A stretch of DNA of 64,000 nucleotides from Cellulomonas wangleii (GTDB lineage: Bacteria; Actinomycetota; Actinomycetes; Actinomycetales; Cellulomonadaceae), in contig NZ_CP074405.1 of NCBI RefSeq assembly GCF_018388445.1, positions 3,844,001 to 3,908,000 on the forward strand, written 5' to 3'. Both the position numbers and the translations under genes were made by a program. Below, piece by piece: positions 16,716 to 25,519 of the stretch; the stretch's first letter is position 1, and every line of letters starts with the position of its first letter. Under the pieces are notes generated by a model. That model searched no databases. It was not told the DNA's origin and was given only the letters and a program-made list of their open reading frames with translations.

Positions 16716-18164
16716 ATGCCGCTCGACGACGCCCCCGCCACCCGCGTCCCCCTCGCCGACGTCACCCCGCCGATCGCGCTCGGCCCGCTCGACGGCCGGT
16801 ACCGGCCCGCGGTGGCGCCGCTCGTCGACCACCTCTCGGAGGCGGCGCTCAACCGGGCCCGCGTCGAGGTCGAGGTCGAATGGGTCATCCACCTGACGTC
16901 GCACGCCGTGGTCCCGGGCGCCCCGGAGCTCGCACCCGACGAGGAGCAGTACCTGCGCGACGTCGTCGCGACGTTCGGTGCGGCCGAGATCGCGGAGCTG
17001 GCGGAGATCGAGCGCACGACGGTGCACGACGTGAAGGCCGTCGAGTACTTCCTCAAGCGCCGCATCGCCGCGGCCCCGGAGGCGCTGCGCCCCGACACCG
17101 TGCTGCCGCAGGTCAACGAGCTCGTCCACTTCGCGCTGACCAGCGAGGACGTCAACAACCTGTCCTACGCCCTCATGGTGCGCGGCGCCGTCCGGGAGGT
17201 CTGGTTCCCCGCGGCGCTCGCGCTGAGCGACGAGGTCGCGGCCCTGGCGGCCGAGCACGCCGCCGTCCCGATGCTCGCGCTGACCCACGGCCAGCCCGCC
17301 ACCCCGACGACGCTCGGCAAGGAGATCGCGGTCCTCGCGCACCGCCTGCGTCGGCAGCTGCGCCGCATCGCGTCCGACGAGTACCTCGGCAAGCTCAACG
17401 GCGCGACGGGCACGTACGGCGCGCACCTGGCCGCGGTGCCGGACGCGGACTGGCAGATGGTCTCGCGCACGTTCGTCGAGCACCTGGGCCTGACGTGGAA
17501 CCCGCTGACCACGCAGATCGAGTCGCACGACTGGCAGGCCGAGCTCTACGCCGACGTCGCGCGCTTCAACCGGGTGCTGCACAACCTGGCCACCGACGTG
17601 TGGACGTACATCAGCCGGGGCGTGTTCACGCAGATCCCGGTCGCGGGGGCGACGGGCTCGTCGACGATGCCGCACAAGGTCAACCCGATCCGCTTCGAGA
17701 ACGCCGAGGCGAACCTCGAGATCTCGTGCGCGCTGCTCGACACGCTCGCCTCGACGCTCGTCACCAGCCGGCTGCAGCGCGACCTCACCGACTCCACCAC
17801 GCAGCGCAACATCGGCCCGGCGTTCGGGCACTCGCTGCTCGCGATCGACAACGTCCGGCGCGGGCTGCGGGCCCTGTCGGTGGACGAGGCGCTGCTCGCC
17901 CGCGAGCTCGACGCCAACTGGGAGGTGCTGGGCGAGGCCGTGCAGTCGGCGATGCGCGCGGCGTCCGTCGCGGGCGTCCCGGGCATGGACAACCCGTACG
18001 AGCGGCTCAAGGAGCTGACGCGCGGCCACCGGCTCACCGCGCAGGACATGCGGGACTTCGTCGACGGCCTCGGGCTTCCGGCCGACGTCACCGAGCGGCT
18101 GCGAAACCTCTCGCCCGCGACGTACACCGGACTCGCGACGTCGCTCGTCGCCCACCTGGAGTAG
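16716..18164 (+). CDS. purB: Adenylosuccinate lyase
   Basis: Purine biosynthesis enzyme (482 residues) that cleaves SAICAR to AICAR and adenylosuccinate to AMP. The fumarase/aspartase-superfamily signature GSSTMPHKVNP is at 314-324. Two other conserved regions are visible: TSEDVNNLSYALM near 145 and THGQPATPTTLGKE near 190. Length and sequence match the longer PurB subtype, as in E. coli, rather than the 430-residue Bacillus type. It is transcribed alone, with a probable leaderless start. Confidence 0.96.
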   Translation: MPLDDAPATRVPLADVTPPIALGPLDGRYRPAVAPLVDHLSEAALNRARVEVEVEWVIHLTSHAVVPGAPELAPDEEQYLRDVVATFGAAEIAELAEIERTTVHDVKAVEYFLKRRIAAAPEALRPDTVLPQVNELVHFALTSEDVNNLSYALMVRGAVREVWFPAALALSDEVAALAAEHAAVPMLALTHGQPATPTTLGKEIAVLAHRLRRQLRRIASDEYLGKLNGATGTYGAHLAAVPDADWQMVSRTFVEHLGLTWNPLTTQIESHDWQAELYADVARFNRVLHNLATDVWTYISRGVFTQIPVAGATGSSTMPHKVNPIRFENAEANLEISCALLDTLASTLVTSRLQRDLTDSTTQRNIGPAFGHSLLAIDNVRRGLRALSVDEALLARELDANWEVLGEAVQSAMRAASVAGVPGMDNPYERLKELTRGHRLTAQDMRDFVDGLGLPADVTERLRNLSPATYTGLATSLVAHLE

Positions 18165-18218
18165 CATCGCGCCCGGTTCGTCCGGTTCGAGGGCGGTACG
18201 TCCCCCGGATGCGTCACC

Positions 18219-18232
18219 CGTTCGGCCGAACG
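18219..18232. promoter_or_regulatory. 14-bp perfect palindrome between purB and the next gene
   Basis: CGTTCGGCCGAACG is a perfect palindrome with no spacer, 55 bases after the purB stop and 131 bases before the next start. It could be an operator for the downstream gene or part of a hairpin ending purB. No run of T follows, which favours a protein-binding site. Confidence 0.4.
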
Positions 18233-18362
18233 AGGGCCTCCGGAGTGGGAGCGATCCCTGTCGAGACGTTTCGATGCCTGGACATGTGACCTGAAGCGGG
18301 TCAGAATCGTCGGCGTCGTCGGAATCCTCCCCCTCCGTCCGATCCGGCAAGGAAGCCCCCTC

Positions 18363-19226
18363 GTGACACTGATGCAGAAGGCGATCACACCGTCGCTGGC
18401 GCACGCCCATCTCACGCAGGGTCACGACCGCATCGCCGGTTACGTGGTCCGCGCAGAGGACGTCGCCTTCGCGACCACCCCGGCCCAGCTCTTCGAGGTG
18501 CACGGCCTGGGCTACCCCGGGTCCCCGTTCAGCCCGTACGACCGGTACATCGACATCCTGCGGTTCGAGTCGTCCCCGCAGCTGCAGTACCGGGACGTGC
18601 CGGGCTACATCGTCCCGCTGTGGTGGCTGCGGCACTCCCGCATCCCCCCGGGCGCCGAGCTCATCCGCGTCCATGACGACGGGACGTCCACCCTGCTCGC
18701 GCGCTACGGCGACGTCGGCACGGGCTGGACGGTCACGCAGCTGGGGGCGCCCCGGCCGGCGCTCGCGTCGCTGTCCCGGTGCGTCGGGCCCGTCGCCAAG
18801 TGGCACGGCGCGTACCTCGAGGCGGACGTCGTCGACGGCGGGCACACGGTCGTGCTCGCCCTGGCCAACCCGCCGCTCGCGGAGACGGGCTTCCACCAGT
18901 CGCCGTCGGGCCGCTGGTACCGGCGCGTGGCCCGTGAGGACGTCACCGAGCTGTTCGAGCTCGACCTGACCGCGCGGTGGAACGGCCTGTCCGTGCGGGT
19001 GGTGGACCAGTGGCAGGACGCGCAGCGGTACGTCGTCGCGCGCATCTCGCACCTGGGCGACGACATCGAGCGGGCCGAGCGGCTGCACCTCGACCGGGTC
19101 GAGGCCGGGGTGTACGAGGCGATCGTCTACGCCGCCGAGCTCACCGACATCGAGACGAACCAGGTGGTCCCGCACACGTGGGCGCCCGGTCCGGCGGCCC
19201 AGCAGCGGGACTGGGCCCACTCGTGA
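18363..19226 (+). CDS. Protein of unknown function
   Basis: Protein of 287 residues, soluble, with no signal peptide and no motif I recognise. Codon use is typical of the genome (strong third-position GC) and the frame is clean, so it is a real gene. It is rich in Trp/Tyr and charged residues: YDRYIDILRFESSPQLQYRDVPGY near 60-80, YIVPLWWLRHSRIPPGAEL and KWHGAYLEADVVDGGHTVVLAL in the middle, ISHLGDDIERAERLHLDRVEAGVYEAIVYA near the end. The GTG at 18363 is used with a weak AAGGAAG upstream. The 198-base leader region contains the palindrome at 18219-18232. Confidence 0.75.
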   Translation: MTLMQKAITPSLAHAHLTQGHDRIAGYVVRAEDVAFATTPAQLFEVHGLGYPGSPFSPYDRYIDILRFESSPQLQYRDVPGYIVPLWWLRHSRIPPGAELIRVHDDGTSTLLARYGDVGTGWTVTQLGAPRPALASLSRCVGPVAKWHGAYLEADVVDGGHTVVLALANPPLAETGFHQSPSGRWYRRVAREDVTELFELDLTARWNGLSVRVVDQWQDAQRYVVARISHLGDDIERAERLHLDRVEAGVYEAIVYAAELTDIETNQVVPHTWAPGPAAQQRDWAHS

Positions 19227-19270
19227 GAATCTGGTCGATGAATTTTCACCCACGGAGCCCAGTCATCGCG

Positions 19271-19406
19271 TAGCATCACTGGACATACCGGCACGAACCC
19301 GAGCGGCACTCCACGGAGCGCCCCGGTCAGGTCAGACCTCACGGGTCCGGCCCACAGACCGCACCGGGCCTGGTCCTCCCCCCCGACCAGGCCCGGTGCG
19401 CTTTTT
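19271..19406 (+). ncRNA. Candidate short terminated transcript upstream of the DUF255 gene
   Basis: TAGCAT (19271-19276) is a plausible -10 box, although a good -35 is not obvious. A strong intrinsic terminator closes the segment at 19361-19406. The implied RNA of about 120 bases has no coding capacity that I can see and contains small inverted repeats such as AGGTCAGACCT. It may be an independent small RNA or the attenuated leader of the gene starting at 19454. It does not match the SRP, 6S or T-box RNAs as I know them. Confidence 0.35.
19361..19406 (+). terminator. Intrinsic terminator with 15-bp perfect stem
   Basis: Arms at 19361-19375 and 19385-19399 (starting GCACCGGGCC and GACCAGGCCC) pair perfectly over 15 bp around a 9-base C-rich loop, followed by GCTTTTTC. 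A true T-run is unusual in this very GC-rich sequence, so termination here is likely strong. It ends 47 bases before the DUF255 start codon. Confidence 0.9.
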
Positions 19407-19453
19407 CGTGCCCCCCGGTCGCACGCCCCCACCGCCTGCCCCAGGCTGGAGCC

Positions 19454-21502
19454 GTGCCCAACCGCCTCGCCACCGCCAGCAGCCCGTACCTGCTGCAGCA
19501 CGCCGACAACCCCGTCGACTGGTGGGAGTGGGGCGACGACGCGTTCGCTGAGGCCCGCCGGCGGGACGTCCCGCTGCTGGTCTCCGTCGGGTACGCCGCG
19601 TGCCACTGGTGCCACGTCATGGCGCACGAGTCGTTCGAGGACCCGGCGACCGCAGCCTTCATGAACGAGCACTTCGTGTGCGTGAAGGTGGACCGCGAGG
19701 AGCGGCCCGACGTCGACGCGGTCTACATGACCGCCACCCAGGCCATGACCGGCTCCGGCGGGTGGCCCATGACCGTGTTCACCACGCCCGACGGCAAGCC
19801 CTTCTACTGCGGCACCTACTTCCCGCCGCGTCGGGTGGGGCAGGTGCCGTCGTTCCCGGAGGTGCTGGCCGCGCTGGCCGCCGCGTGGACCACCCGCCGC
19901 GACGAGGTCGTCGGCAGCGCGTCGTCGATCGCCGGTGTGCTGGCACGCCGTCCTCCGACCGACGGGATCACCCCGACGGCAGATGACGTCGACGAGCGCG
20001 TCACCGCCCGGGCGCTGGGTGCGCTGGGCGCGTCCTTCGACGAGCACCACGGCGGGTTCGGGGGGGCACCGAAGTTCCCGCCGTCCACGACGCTCGAGTG
20101 GCTGCTGCGGCACCACGCCCGCACGGGGGACGCCGACGCGCTGGCCATGGCCCGCGGCACGCTCGACGCGATGGCCGGCGGCGGGATGTACGACCAGCTG
20201 GCCGGCGGGTTCGCGCGGTACTCGGTGGACGCGACGTGGACCGTCCCGCACTTCGAGAAGATGCTGTACGACAACGCGCTGCTGCTGCGGGCGTACCTGC
20301 ACGCGTGGCGCCTGACCGGCGAGCCGACGTACCGCCGCGTCGCCACGCAGACCGCGGACTGGCTGCTGGCGGACCTGCGCACTCCCGAGGGCGGCTTCGC
20401 GTCCGCGCTCGACGCCGACAGCGAGGGCCGCGAGGGCGCCTTCTACGCGTGGACGCCGCAGCAGCTGCGCGACGCGCTGGGTGACGACGACGGCGCGTGG
20501 GCGGCGGACGTGCTGGGCGTGACGCGCGACGGGACCTTCGAGCACGGGGCGTCGGTGCTGCAGCTGCGGCGCGCCCCTGACGACGCCGCACGGTACGCGG
20601 CCGTGCGCGACCGGCTCCGCCGCGCACGTGCCGCGCGACCGTGGCCCGCGCGCGACGACAAGGTGGTCACCGCGTGGAACGGACTGGCCGTCGCCGCGCT
20701 GGCCGAGGCCGGCGCGCTGCTCGACCGCCCCGACCTGGTGGCGGCGGCGCGGGACTGCGCGCAGCTGCTCGCGGACGTCCACACGCGGACCGACCCCGCC
20801 GGTGGGGACCGGCTCGTGCGGACCTCGCGCGGCGGGACCGCCGGCCACGCGCCGGGCGTCCTGGAGGACTACGCCGACGTGGCCGACGGGTACCTCGTGC
20901 TCGCCGCCGTGACCGGCGAGCACGGGTGGACGGCCCGCGCGCACCGCCTGACGACCACGGTGCTCGCCCACTTCCGGGACGACGACGGCGCGCTGTTCGA
21001 CACCGCCGACGACGAGACCGACTCCGTGCTCGGCGCGCTGATGCGCCCCCAGGACCCGACCGACGGCCCGACCCCCTCCGGTGCCGCGGCGGCCGCCGCG
21101 GTGCTCGTCACTCTCGGCGCGCTCACCGGCGACCTGACCCTGCGGGAGGCCGCGCTCGCCGCGCTGCGCGCACCGCTGGGGCTGGCCGGGCGCTACCCGC
21201 AGGCGGCGGGCTGGGCGCTGGCGACGGCCGAGGCGCTGCTCGACGGCCCCCGCGAGGTCGCCGTCGTCGGCCCGCCCGACGACCCGGCCGCCCGCACGCT
21301 GCACCGGGTGGCGCTCACGGCACCCGCACCCGGGCTGGTGGTCACGCTCGGCGACCCCGCGCACCTCGACCCCGACGCGCCCGCGCTGCTGCGCGACCGG
21401 CCGCTCGTCGACGGGCGCCCGGCGGCGTACGTCTGCCGAGGGTTCGTGTGCGAGCGGCCGACCACCGACGCCGAGGCCCTCACGCAGCAGCTGCGCGCCT
21501 GA
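19454..21502 (+). CDS. DUF255 thioredoxin-fold / six-hairpin glycosidase-like protein (YyaL family)
   Basis: Protein of 682 residues of the YyaL/SPATA20 family. The N-terminal thioredoxin-like DUF255 domain begins [25 protein letters not shown] and carries the redox-type motif C50-HW-C53 in [15 protein letters not shown]. The remainder is an alpha/alpha-toroid like six-hairpin glycosidases ([34 protein letters not shown]). Its biological role is not established. The GTG at 19454 gives the family N-terminus exactly. A terminator lies just upstream, so the gene must have its own promoter or be controlled by read-through. Confidence 0.92.
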   Translation: MPNRLATASSPYLLQHADNPVDWWEWGDDAFAEARRRDVPLLVSVGYAACHWCHVMAHESFEDPATAAFMNEHFVCVKVDREERPDVDAVYMTATQAMTGSGGWPMTVFTTPDGKPFYCGTYFPPRRVGQVPSFPEVLAALAAAWTTRRDEVVGSASSIAGVLARRPPTDGITPTADDVDERVTARALGALGASFDEHHGGFGGAPKFPPSTTLEWLLRHHARTGDADALAMARGTLDAMAGGGMYDQLAGGFARYSVDATWTVPHFEKMLYDNALLLRAYLHAWRLTGEPTYRRVATQTADWLLADLRTPEGGFASALDADSEGREGAFYAWTPQQLRDALGDDDGAWAADVLGVTRDGTFEHGASVLQLRRAPDDAARYAAVRDRLRRARAARPWPARDDKVVTAWNGLAVAALAEAGALLDRPDLVAAARDCAQLLADVHTRTDPAGGDRLVRTSRGGTAGHAPGVLEDYADVADGYLVLAAVTGEHGWTARAHRLTTTVLAHFRDDDGALFDTADDETDSVLGALMRPQDPTDGPTPSGAAAAAAVLVTLGALTGDLTLREAALAALRAPLGLAGRYPQAAGWALATAEALLDGPREVAVVGPPDDPAARTLHRVALTAPAPGLVVTLGDPAHLDPDAPALLRDRPLVDGRPAAYVCRGFVCERPTTDAEALTQQLRA

Positions 21503-21557
21503 GCGCGGGCGGTGCCCGGCCCGCGCCGCCGCATGGGCGAGTGTCTTGCCATCATGG

Positions 21558-21587
21558 AAAGTCCGAGTAGGGTTTCCGACATGGAAA
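21558..21587. promoter_or_regulatory. Promoter and overlapping GGAAA/TTTCC operator
   Basis: TAGGGT (21568-21573) lies seven bases before the ATG at 21581. It is interleaved with inverted repeats: GGAAA, then TTTCC, then GGAAA again. The second pair, TTTCC-GACAT-GGAAA, spans 21573-21587 and covers the start codon. A repressor bound here would block both initiation of transcription and clearance. The small winged-helix regulator encoded by the second gene of this operon is the obvious candidate. Confidence 0.6.
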
Positions 21588-22036
21588 CTCACTCGCCGGT
21601 CCCGGACGCCCGCGGCGCCGAGGAGCTGCTCGCCCACCTCGACGCCGACCGGACCGCGCTCGCGCCGCACGTGACGACCCCGACGTGGTACCTCACCGGC
21701 ATGGCCGGGCTGGCCGCCGTGTTCGTCGTGGCGCCGCTGCTGGGCGACCGCCGCAGCGGGCTGCTCACCCCGCTCCTCGCCGGCGCCCTCGTGCTGGTCA
21801 CCGCCCTGCGGCAGCGCCGGCTCGTGCGCCCGGCCGGGAGCGGGGTGGCGGCCGGTGGGACGCTCGCCGTGCTGATCGGTGCCCTGCTCGTGCTGCTCAG
21901 CACGTCGTTCGGGCTCGTGGCGGCCGACCTGCACCCCTGGGTCGCGCTGCCCGCGCTGGCCGCCGGCGCCCTGACGTACCTGCTCGGGCGTCGTCTCGAC
22001 AGGATCGCGCAGGAGCGGCTCGCCCGTGTCCGCTGA
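21581..22036 (+). CDS. Membrane protein paired with a winged-helix regulator
   Basis: Protein of 151 residues with four hydrophobic segments between about 30 and 135 (TPTWYLTGMAGLAAVFVVAPLLG, LTPLLAGALVLVTAL, GGTLAVLIGALLVLLS, PALAAGALTYLLG) and an acidic N-terminus. I do not recognise a named family. Such membrane proteins are commonly paired with a small winged-helix regulator in actinobacteria. The next gene overlaps its 3' end by 11 bases. The start at 21581 is preferred over upstream codons because the -10 box fits a leaderless mRNA. Confidence 0.78.
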   Translation: METHSPVPDARGAEELLAHLDADRTALAPHVTTPTWYLTGMAGLAAVFVVAPLLGDRRSGLLTPLLAGALVLVTALRQRRLVRPAGSGVAAGGTLAVLIGALLVLLSTSFGLVAADLHPWVALPALAAGALTYLLGRRLDRIAQERLARVR

Positions 22037-22367
22037 GCGCGAGCCCGCCGGTCCCGGGACCGCCGCCGCACGGTTCGACGAGATCGTGCACGCGCCCGTG
22101 CGGCTGCGGGTGTGCGGGCTGCTCGCGGCCACCGAGCAGGTCGAGTTCTCCGTCGTCCGCGACGCCGTGGGGGTCTCGGACGCGACCTTGTCCAAGCACC
22201 TCAAGGTGCTCACCGAGGCCGGCTACGCGGAGGTGCGCAAGGCGGCGTCCGCCAGCCGCGACGACGCCCGCAGGCTGGCGTGGCTGCGCCTCACGCCGGC
22301 CGGCCGGCGCGCGTTCTCCGCGCACGTGGCGGCCCTGCGGGCGATCACCGAGGGCACGGTGCACTGA
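22026..22367 (+). CDS. Winged-helix transcriptional regulator (ArsR/MarR-like)
   Basis: DNA-binding protein of 113 residues. FDEIVHAPVRLRVCGLLAATEQVEFSVVRDAVGVSDATLSKHLKVLTEAGY is a typical winged helix, with the recognition helix at SDATLSKHLKVL. RLAWLRLTPAGRRAF is the wing and following helix. It has no effector domain and only one cysteine, so metal sensing is unlikely. The GTG at 22026 overlaps the membrane protein gene. It probably represses its own operon through the GGAAA/TTTCC repeats at 21558-21587. Confidence 0.85.
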   Translation: MSAEREPAGPGTAAARFDEIVHAPVRLRVCGLLAATEQVEFSVVRDAVGVSDATLSKHLKVLTEAGYAEVRKAASASRDDARRLAWLRLTPAGRRAFSAHVAALRAITEGTVH

Positions 22368-22434
22368 CACGGCGCGGCCCGATCGCGGCCCGGTCGCGGC
22401 CCGACCGGGACGGATCGCGCCGCGCCGACAGCAC

Positions 22435-22470
22435 GACGGCCCGGCCGCCCACGCGGGCGACCGGGCCGTC
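22435..22470. terminator. Bidirectional hairpin between convergent genes
   Basis: GACGGCCCGG (22435-22444) pairs with CCGGGCCGTC (22461-22470), and the loop itself contains GCCC/GGGC. It lies between the regulator (plus) and the SRPBCC gene (minus) and can serve both. There is no T-run. Confidence 0.6.
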
Positions 22471-22478
22471 GGCGCAGG

Positions 22479-23018
22479 TCAGGGAGTCGTCGTGCCGCCC
22501 TCGACCGGGGTACCGGCCGGGAACGCGGTGCCACCGGTCGCAGCGGTGCCGCGGTCGACCGGGGTCCCGCCCTCGACCTCGCCGCGCCAGGCACCGGTCT
22601 CGGTGCGGCGCGACTCGATGAACTCCTTGAACCGGTGCAGGTCCTTCTTCACCTGCCGGTCGTCGGCACCCACCGCGGCGCCGATCTTCTCCTTGAACGA
22701 GCCCGGCTCCCACTCGATGTGCGTCGTGATCCGCGTGGACCCGGGCCCGAGGGGCTCGAAGGTCACACGGCCGGAGTGCGTCGTGCCGTCGATGCTGCTC
22801 CACGCGACGACCACGTCCGGCTGCTGCTCACGGATCGCCGCGTCGAACTCACGCTCGACCCCCTGGATGTCGGTGACCCAGCGCGTCAGCGTGTCGCTGA
22901 TCTGCTTGACCTCCTTGACGCCGTCCATGAAGTGCGGGAACTCCTCGAACTGCGTCCACTGGTCGTACGCCGTGCGGACCGGGACGTCGACGTCGATCGT
23001 CTCGTCGATCGTGGCCAT
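22479..23018 (-). CDS. SRPBCC family protein (polyketide cyclase/dehydrase-like)
   Basis: Protein of 179 residues with a START/Bet v1-like fold. MATIDETIDVDVPVRTAYDQWTQFEEFPHFMDGVKEV is the standard opening of the cyclase/dehydrase subgroup, and GSTRITTHIEWEPGSFKEKIGAAVG is the later strand-helix part. The last 35 residues are a low-complexity Gly/Thr/Pro tail with repeated GGTP units. GGAGGAG precedes the ATG. The ligand is unknown; these proteins often bind small hydrophobic molecules. Confidence 0.87.
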   Translation of the reverse strand: MATIDETIDVDVPVRTAYDQWTQFEEFPHFMDGVKEVKQISDTLTRWVTDIQGVEREFDAAIREQQPDVVVAWSSIDGTTHSGRVTFEPLGPGSTRITTHIEWEPGSFKEKIGAAVGADDRQVKKDLHRFKEFIESRRTETGAWRGEVEGGTPVDRGTAATGGTAFPAGTPVEGGTTTP

Positions 23019-23135
23019 GCCGTCTCCTCCTGCGGGTCGGGGATGGTGCGCCGACGACGCTACGGCGGGTTCGGTGGCAGCGCGCGCGGGGCCGGGACGT
23101 GAGGAGCCGGGACCGACGCGACGGTGCCCGCGCGG

Positions 23136-24425
23136 TCAGGCGGACGGCACCTGCGGGACCGGCACGGCCGCGAGGTCGGCCAGCGCGCGGGCGTACCCCG
23201 CGGCGTCACCCTCGCGCGCGGCGGTGCGCGCCGCGACCGTGGGCCCGTGCAGCGCGGCGCGGGTGCGCCGGCGCAGCGACCGCGCGCGGGCCTCGTCGCG
23301 GTCCTGCGGCGGCAGGGCGTCGAGCGCGGCCTCCAGGCCCCCGAGCACCCGGGTGCGCTGGGCCACCACGGCCGGGTCCCACTCGCGCACACGGCGGTCC
23401 GCCTCGAAGTCCCGGGCCGCCTGCAGCACCACCTCGCGCGCACGGCCGAGCGCCGCGTGCTCGGCGGGTGCGTGCTCGGCCACCGACTGCAGCGAGACCA
23501 GCGCGACACCCGGCAGCGACCGGACGTCCGGGTCCACGTCGTGCCGCAGCGCCAGGTCGACCACGGTGAGCGGGTGCGTCACGCCCCGGCGCGCCTCGGC
23601 CAGCGCCTCGACACCCAGCACCGGGCCGGCGGCACCCGAGCACGCCACGACGAGGTCGGTGCGCGCCAGCTCGTCGCGCAGGTCGGCACCGGCGGGCAGC
23701 GCCGCGACACCGCGCGCCGACGCGAACGGCCCCGCGCGGCCGCTCGGGGAGTACACGCGCACGTCGTGCACGCCGCGGGCCTTCAGGGCAGCCAGGCTCG
23801 CCCCGGCGTAGGAGCCGGTGCCCACGAGCACGCAGCGCACGGCCGCCCAGTCCGCACCGTCGTCGCCCTGCGGCAGGGTGGCGGCGGCCAGGTCGAGCGC
23901 GACCCCGACCACCGAGCGTCCGGTCGACCCGAGGCCGGTGGTGGCCTCGACGGCCCGTGAGGCCCGGGACGCCGCCTGGAACAGCGCCTCGAGCGTCGAC
24001 GTCGTCGTGCCGTCGCTGCGGGCCGTGGTCAGCGCGCGCCGCACCTGCCCGGCGATCTCCCGCTCCCCCACCACCATCGACTCCAGGCCGGACGCGACCG
24101 CGAACAGGTGCTCCCCGGCGTCGGCCCCGACCAGCGGGCGCAGGTGCTCGACGACCTCGTCGACGTCGTACCCGGACCGCGCGGCCACCGCCTGCGCGAC
24201 GGCGCGACGGGCACGGGAGGTGTGGGCGGTGTCGTCGACGTCCAGGTACAGCTCGAACCGGTTGCACGTCGCGAGCACGACGGCACCGGACACGGCGTTG
24301 GTCGCGGCGACGAGCTCACGCCCGACCGCGTGGACGTCGGACTGCAGACGCTCCAGGACGGTCAGGTCGAGGTCGTGGTGGCTCGCGACGAGCGACAGGA
24401 GCACCACGGGAACCGATTGAATCAT
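23136..24425 (-). CDS. hemA: Glutamyl-tRNA reductase
   Basis: First committed step of C5 heme synthesis: reduction of glutamyl-tRNA to glutamate-1-semialdehyde. The catalytic cysteine C54 is in VVLATCNRFELYL, and the substrate-recognition loop GLESMVVGEREIAGQVRRAL follows. The NADPH domain has CVLVGTGSYAGASLAALKARG, with GTGSYA in place of the usual GAGxMG. Length is 429 residues with the ATG at 24425. GACATT (minus strand, 24433-24438) ends seven bases upstream, fitting a leaderless start. A GTG at 24407 is a possible alternative. It is divergent from hemE, with only 29 bases between the start codons. Confidence 0.95.
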   Translation of the reverse strand: MIQSVPVVLLSLVASHHDLDLTVLERLQSDVHAVGRELVAATNAVSGAVVLATCNRFELYLDVDDTAHTSRARRAVAQAVAARSGYDVDEVVEHLRPLVGADAGEHLFAVASGLESMVVGEREIAGQVRRALTTARSDGTTTSTLEALFQAASRASRAVEATTGLGSTGRSVVGVALDLAAATLPQGDDGADWAAVRCVLVGTGSYAGASLAALKARGVHDVRVYSPSGRAGPFASARGVAALPAGADLRDELARTDLVVACSGAAGPVLGVEALAEARRGVTHPLTVVDLALRHDVDPDVRSLPGVALVSLQSVAEHAPAEHAALGRAREVVLQAARDFEADRRVREWDPAVVAQRTRVLGGLEAALDALPPQDRDEARARSLRRRTRAALHGPTVAARTAAREGDAAGYARALADLAAVPVPQVPSA

Positions 24426-24454
24426 CCTCAGAAATGTCCGGCACAATCGATCAC
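24426..24454. promoter_or_regulatory. Back-to-back hemA/hemE promoters
   Basis: The 29-base gap holds both -10 boxes: GACATT for hemA (minus strand, 24433-24438) and CACAAT for hemE (24442-24447). Each ends seven bases from its start codon. TCAGAAAT at 24428-24435 is identical to a word upstream of hemC (27158-27165). The gap is much richer in A/T than its surroundings. Both genes must compete for or share polymerase and any regulator bound here. Confidence 0.55.
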
Positions 24455-25519
24455 GTGAGTCTTCCCCCACACCATCCTCTCGTCGACGGCCGCACCTCCG
24501 GTTCCGCACTCGTGCGCGCCTATTCCGGGGACCGCCCGGAGCGCCCGCCCGTGTGGTTCATGCGCCAGGCGGGACGGTCCCTGCCGGAGTACCGCGAGTC
24601 CCGCGCGGGCGTCGCGATGCTCGACGCGTGCCTGGACCCGGACCTGGCCGCCGAGATCACCCTGCAGCCCGTGCGCCGCCACGGCGTCGACGCCGCCGTG
24701 TTCTTCTCCGACATCGTGGTGCCCCTGCGCCTGGTCGGCGTGGACGTCGAGATCGTGCCCGGCACGGGCCCGGTCATCGCCTCGCCCGTGCGCACCGTGG
24801 ACGACGTCGCCCGCCTGCGCGACCTGGGCCCGCTGGACGCCGAGCGCGTGGCACCGGTCGCCGAGGGCGTGGCGCGGACGGTGTCCCAGCTGGGCAGCAC
24901 CCCGCTGGTCGGGTTCGCCGGGGCGCCGTTCACGCTGGCGGCGTACCTGGTCGAGGGCGGCCCGTCGCGCGACCACCTGGCGGCACGGCGCCTCATGCAC
25001 GCCGACCCCGCCGCGTGGGCCGCGCTGATGGACTGGACGGCCGAGGTCACCGGTGCGTTCGTCGCAGCCCAGGTCACCGCCGGGGCGAGCGCCGCGCAGC
25101 TCTTCGACTCCTGGGCCGGCGCCCTCACCCTGGCCGACTACACGGCGCACTGCGCTCCCGCGTCGGCGCGGGTGCTGGCGCAGGCCGGTGCGCTGGGGGT
25201 GCGCACGGTGCACTTCGGCGTCGGGACCGGCGAGCTGCTCGTCGCCATGCGGGACGCCGGTGCGGACGTCATGGGCGTCGACTACCGGGTGCCGCTCGAC
25301 GAGGCCTCGGCGCGGCTCGGCGGTCGCACACCGCTGCAGGGCAACGTCGACCCGGCCCTGCTGGCGGCGCCCTGGGAGGTCCTCGAGGCGCACGTGCGGG
25401 ACGTGGTGCGCCGCGGGACCGCCGCGCCCGCGCACGTGGTGAACCTGGGCCACGGCGTGCCGCCGGACACCGACCCGACCGTGCTGACGCGGCTCGTGCA
25501 GCTGGTCCACTCGCTGTGA
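24455..25519 (+). CDS. hemE: Uroporphyrinogen III decarboxylase
   Basis: Converts uroporphyrinogen III to coproporphyrinogen III. Length is 354 residues. The N-terminal signature PPVWFMRQAGRSLPEYRE and the second signature GFAGAPFTLAAYLVEGG are intact, with the substrate aspartate in FFSDIVVPL. The GTG at 24455 gives the family N-terminus. Its stop overlaps the start of the oxidase gene (GTGA at 25516-25519). It is the lead gene of a two-gene unit. Confidence 0.96.
   Translation: MSLPPHHPLVDGRTSGSALVRAYSGDRPERPPVWFMRQAGRSLPEYRESRAGVAMLDACLDPDLAAEITLQPVRRHGVDAAVFFSDIVVPLRLVGVDVEIVPGTGPVIASPVRTVDDVARLRDLGPLDAERVAPVAEGVARTVSQLGSTPLVGFAGAPFTLAAYLVEGGPSRDHLAARRLMHADPAAWAALMDWTAEVTGAFVAAQVTAGASAAQLFDSWAGALTLADYTAHCAPASARVLAQAGALGVRTVHFGVGTGELLVAMRDAGADVMGVDYRVPLDEASARLGGRTPLQGNVDPALLAAPWEVLEAHVRDVVRRGTAAPAHVVNLGHGVPPDTDPTVLTRLVQLVHSL

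Noticed and set aside
19283-19406. SRP (4.5S) RNA
   Set aside because: GGTCAGGTC is present, but the invariant GGAAGGAAGCAG loop is missing.
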